The notes beneath the pieces were generated by a model, which was given only the letters and a program-made list of their open reading frames with translations, ran no database searches and had not been told where the DNA came from. From Sipunculus nudus (lineage: Eukaryota > Annelida > Sipuncula > Golfingiida > Sipunculidae), in assembly GCA_026874595.1 (NCBI GenBank), contig CM049313.1, positions 71,974,659 through 72,038,658 on the forward strand: 64,000 nt of DNA, written 5' to 3'. The position numbers were made by a program, and so were the translations under genes. Numbering within the stretch: position 1 is the first letter of the stretch; every line of letters begins with the position of its first letter. Shown piece after piece: positions 60,806 through 64,000 of this stretch.

Positions 60806-60855
<50 letters not shown>
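60806..60855. repeat. (TA)n microsatellite
   Basis: About 50 bp of TA. Confidence 0.94.
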
Positions 60856-60857
<2 letters not shown>

Positions 60858-62624
60858 TTAATTTGTAACTTTATATAATTTATAATTCGTATAATTTATA
60901 AGTCTTAATTAATAATTGTCCTAGAAGGTGTGGACTTCAATTTGTCATTTACAATATGTTTTTGTTTGAAACTTTTTTCCAGGGATATTTTTCTTTTTTG
61001 TAATGTTAAGAAAAATCTAATAACCCACACTAAAGTAATGTAGTTATTAATTAATATATTAAGTTTAACTCATCTCGTCAATACAGTTTAGACATATGTT
61101 ATAAAATACACCGATTCGTTTATTTCGGTCCCACCGTTATTCATCTTCCTAGACTGGCAGGTCATTTAATAACTTAAATTGGTCCCTTAGAAAAGTCTTG
61201 TTAAAATCTATTCCGTTTGAAGCTTTTTTTTTACCCGCAAGGAAACACGATTTTATGGAACCATTTTATGAATTAATTATCTGTCAAATTATCATATGTT
61301 TTTTTTTTCAAAGAAAGAGCTGTTTATATATGGAGAATGTGTTTCATGTATATTTTAGTATACTTTTCATGTTTGTTTCTGTGTGTGTGATAAATATATT
61401 CAAATTCAAACTAAACGACGCTACAACTGAAATGTTCGACTTTCAAGGAGGCAGTATACTTATTCTGTAGACAGAAATAGTGAAATAAAACAAAAGTCTC
61501 CACATTGACAAAATATACAAATGCATGTTTTCATCATTTTTAATGAGGGTAGAACATGAGAAAACAAAACAAAGTTGAATTTGTTTTAATTATATGAGAT
61601 CCTAATAATCACTGGAGAACAAAGCATTTACTCTATATATAGGTTTGATGCATATAATCAATATTCATGCAGTTGTACACATGATGATAATTCTAAATCA
61701 CAGTTATACGCCCTAACCCTGGATGGCGAAGAAAATTATTATGTTGGTCGGGCTCGGTTGATATTCCTTAAGAACACAAATGTTTTGTTTGAGGGGCTAG
61801 CTTGATCCCTGGATCGTTGGGATTTTTTACATTTTTAATATGATCAATAGTTGGAGCTATTGTGTCAATAACTATAAAGCTACGATTCCTTTTATGCGGC
61901 TGCGGTGCCGGTATGTATTCGACCTGTCATCCGACAATTTTTTTTTGTCACATCAAAAAAAATTAATAGGGATGGGGTCGGTCGATGAATTCCGCTCAAT
62001 TGTAAATATGCTCTGGCTTAATTCTTTTTTTTCTGTATCAGAACGTAAAAAACATCCTCTAACTGAGAGCGCCACCTCCTGGCCATGACCCAATGATTTA
62101 TGGAAAGATTACGGTAAGAAGTGTAATTCTTAGGTAAACGAGAATCGTCCAGATCAAATTAGGACGAGAGCACATTAATCACCACTAACAGACCTAAGAC
62201 ATAACCAGATCAATTGGTCGCACCAGGCCATCTGATACAATGCGTTCCCTGGATCTATTCTATAATGGGAGACAATGACTGCTCGGTTAACAAGCTGTAA
62301 GACACAGTATAGTAGATTCAATAATCACAGACGCTGACAGGTAGCGCGTTACTGTCTCTATAGAAATCTTTTCTACTCGCGGACCTGTGTCTCACAATGC
62401 CTTCATCATTAATACTAGCACTTAGATATTGCTAATAGAGGTCTTGCTCAAATGCAGATCCGCACCCATTTAAGGAGGATCACAGGTTTGAATTAGTCTC
62501 TCCCTTAATGCTGTAAATGTCAAAACTTCAACGTTTAAAATAGTAAATGAATAATCATACGCAATGACATGTCTTCATTACGTTTGAGTGACATGTGGAT
62601 GCTTTTATTAATTAAATTATAAAT
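60856..62624. other. Non-coding, no gene recognised
   Basis: AT-rich to 61700, then less AT-rich and repeat-poor to about 62600. No exon-like stretch with family support. The open frames at 61198-61470 and 61840-62088 are unassigned. Confidence 0.45.
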
Positions 62625-62800
62625 AACTCCTGTGAGTTAAGCCCACGCGTGAGACTGGCCAAAAGTGGTCTTAATTCACAGGTGGTCTTATTAGACAGAT
62701 CAGTTATAACCAGTGTGGATGCTTTTGATTCATTAAAAGGGTGGTGTTAATAGACAGGTTTTTTTTCGACAGGTGGTCTTCCAGACAGGTTCCACTGTGC
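62625..62800 (-). mobile_element. Truncated DNA-transposon end (CAGTGGAACCTGTCT type)
   Basis: On the minus strand it starts CACAGTGGAACCTGTCTGG and continues with repeated GACCACCTGT and AAGACCAC motifs, the same style of subterminal repeats as the element at 21946. A matching opposite end was not found, so it is a one-ended remnant. Confidence 0.5.
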
Positions 62801-63209
62801 TATAGGAAGAGGAATTAATGGACATATATTACAGCGGTAATAACCTTTTGATCACATAGAACGCATTACCAATAATTTTATAAGGAACAGAACATTGTTT
62901 TATACAGAAAGGTCAAAGGTCGGACCAATCCGGAAAAAAAAATATAGAATGGTGTCTCAAATTACAAAGCATTTCCGGAGTCCATTTTCCCAGAGACATT
63001 GCACACAGTTTAGATCAATTGAGCCCAATCATGCCAAACGTATTATAAGCGCTCACCTGTAACTCCCGTGTTCACTGATCTTTATCGATAGTAAATTCAA
63101 ATCAAATTAGAGCACTTCTGTTGAGTGGAGGTTATTTAAGCATACTCTGTAACATATTTTTAACGTATTTTTCTGAACATTTTTAGTTATTTTGTTTAAT
63201 TTCTTCAGT

Positions 63210-63212
<3 letters not shown>
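62801..63212. other. Non-coding, nothing recognised
   Basis: No exon, tandem repeat or mobile-element end noticed. Confidence 0.45.

Positions 63213-63270
<58 letters not shown>
63213..63270. repeat. (TA)n microsatellite
   Basis: 58 bp of TA. Confidence 0.96.
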
Positions 63271-63272
<2 letters not shown>

Positions 63273-63465
63273 ACCTATAAAATAACATTCCAATGTGATT
63301 TTGTTAAAGTACGCGGGGAAAAAGGCCACGCATGGGAAATAAGGTCATGGTATAATAAACATACACACACGTGACGCCTTGGGATATTTTAGGTTATTGA
63401 TATAAATGATAACGGATTTATAAGTACATGCATCATAATAATCATATTTTATCAAAGCCATATAA

Positions 63466-63580
63466 CCAGGATCCAAGATTTTAGAAAATGAGGGGTCCAC
63501 CCATGCAGGAGAACTAATGAAAAAACCTAAAAATAGACCTCCGAGTCCCCAAAAAAGGGGGGAGGGGGGTCCTGGCCGCA
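63466..63580. mobile_element. Fragment of GGATCC-family element
   Basis: CCAGGATCCAAGATTTTAGAA, then GGAGAACTAATGAAAAAACC, then a G-rich run and TCCTGGCCGC match the family seen at 33787 and (inverted) 51849. The right end is not clearly defined. Confidence 0.45.
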
Positions 63581-64000
63581 AATATTTATCTGAAACTTTA
63601 AAATTGGTTGCTGCGGCTTATATATATATATATATAATTTTTTATATATATTAACCTTTTTCCGAGCTACCGTCCTGAGCTATATTCCCACACCGACAAA
63701 GTACAAACAAATTGCTTATATACTAAGTATGCCTTCAATATGCATGCATAAAATGAAAAGGAAATCATCAGTATATAGTTTCATAATAAGGTTCAAAGTT
63801 ATAATTTATAATAAACAAGAATTTTTAAACATGGTTTCCTTTCATTGACTTAAGTTGTATATACAAAAGTTCTATAAGGAAAACATAAGAGCCGGTGACT
63901 GCCGGTCTAAACTGTTAAAATCATGCAATATCTGCATGGATCCGTTAATACATATGCATGCATGTATCCTGTCAATGAAAATATTTTCATATATTTTATA
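63581..64000. other. Non-coding, nothing recognised
   Basis: AT-rich with short TA runs near 63620-63636. No gene or element seen up to the window edge. Confidence 0.5.

Overview
This is a eukaryotic (animal) genomic window, not bacterial. It is AT-rich, has GT-AG introns, long (TA)n tracts, poly-C/poly-G runs, tRNA-derived SINEs and many short inverted-repeat elements, and it holds only two genes I can read with confidence. Gene content and repeat style suggest a lophotrochozoan, most likely a bivalve or other mollusc. That placement is inference; the sequence gives no direct taxon label.

Layout. 1-9.6 kb: mostly non-coding, with a possible minus-strand first coding exon carrying a signal peptide at 4492-4549. 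10.0-20.8 kb: a ten-exon plus-strand gene for a dual oxidase maturation factor (DUOXA), reconstructed here as 453 aa with five membrane segments and a long basic/proline-rich cytoplasmic tail. 21-36 kb: intergenic DNA with DNA-transposon remnants, SINEs, microsatellites and dispersed repeats. 36.5-39.4 kb: a four-coding-exon plus-strand monocarboxylate transporter (SLC16 family), 509 aa. 39.4-64 kb: no convincing gene. It holds a large dispersed repeat, a 2-kb 50-bp minisatellite (47.2-49.2 kb), SINEs, (TA)n arrays, and from about 56 kb repeat-poor, compositionally balanced stretches that look like conserved non-coding or cis-regulatory DNA.

Most unusual feature. DUOXA exon 7 (120 bp, encoding part of the fifth membrane segment) is flanked on both sides by minisatellites built from its own splice junctions. 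Intron 6 is almost entirely about 20 tandem 51-bp units resembling the exon 7 acceptor plus first exon bases. Intron 7 begins with about 2.9 kb of ~37-bp units copying the last exon bases plus the splice donor, organised in ~1-kb higher-order repeats, with about 19 extra exact copies of the donor core. The exon is symmetric (phase 1-1), so skipping it keeps the frame. Just downstream is a possible alternative last exon with its own stop and AATAAA, which would give a 331-aa short-tailed isoform close to the usual family length.

How the genes work together. DUOXA proteins partner with DUOX NADPH oxidases for ER exit and H2O2 production. In vertebrates the two genes lie head to head. The candidate minus-strand signal-peptide exon sits where a head-to-head DUOX would start, but no peroxidase-domain exon is visible in the window, so this is only a hypothesis. 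The SLC16 transporter has no evident functional link to DUOXA.
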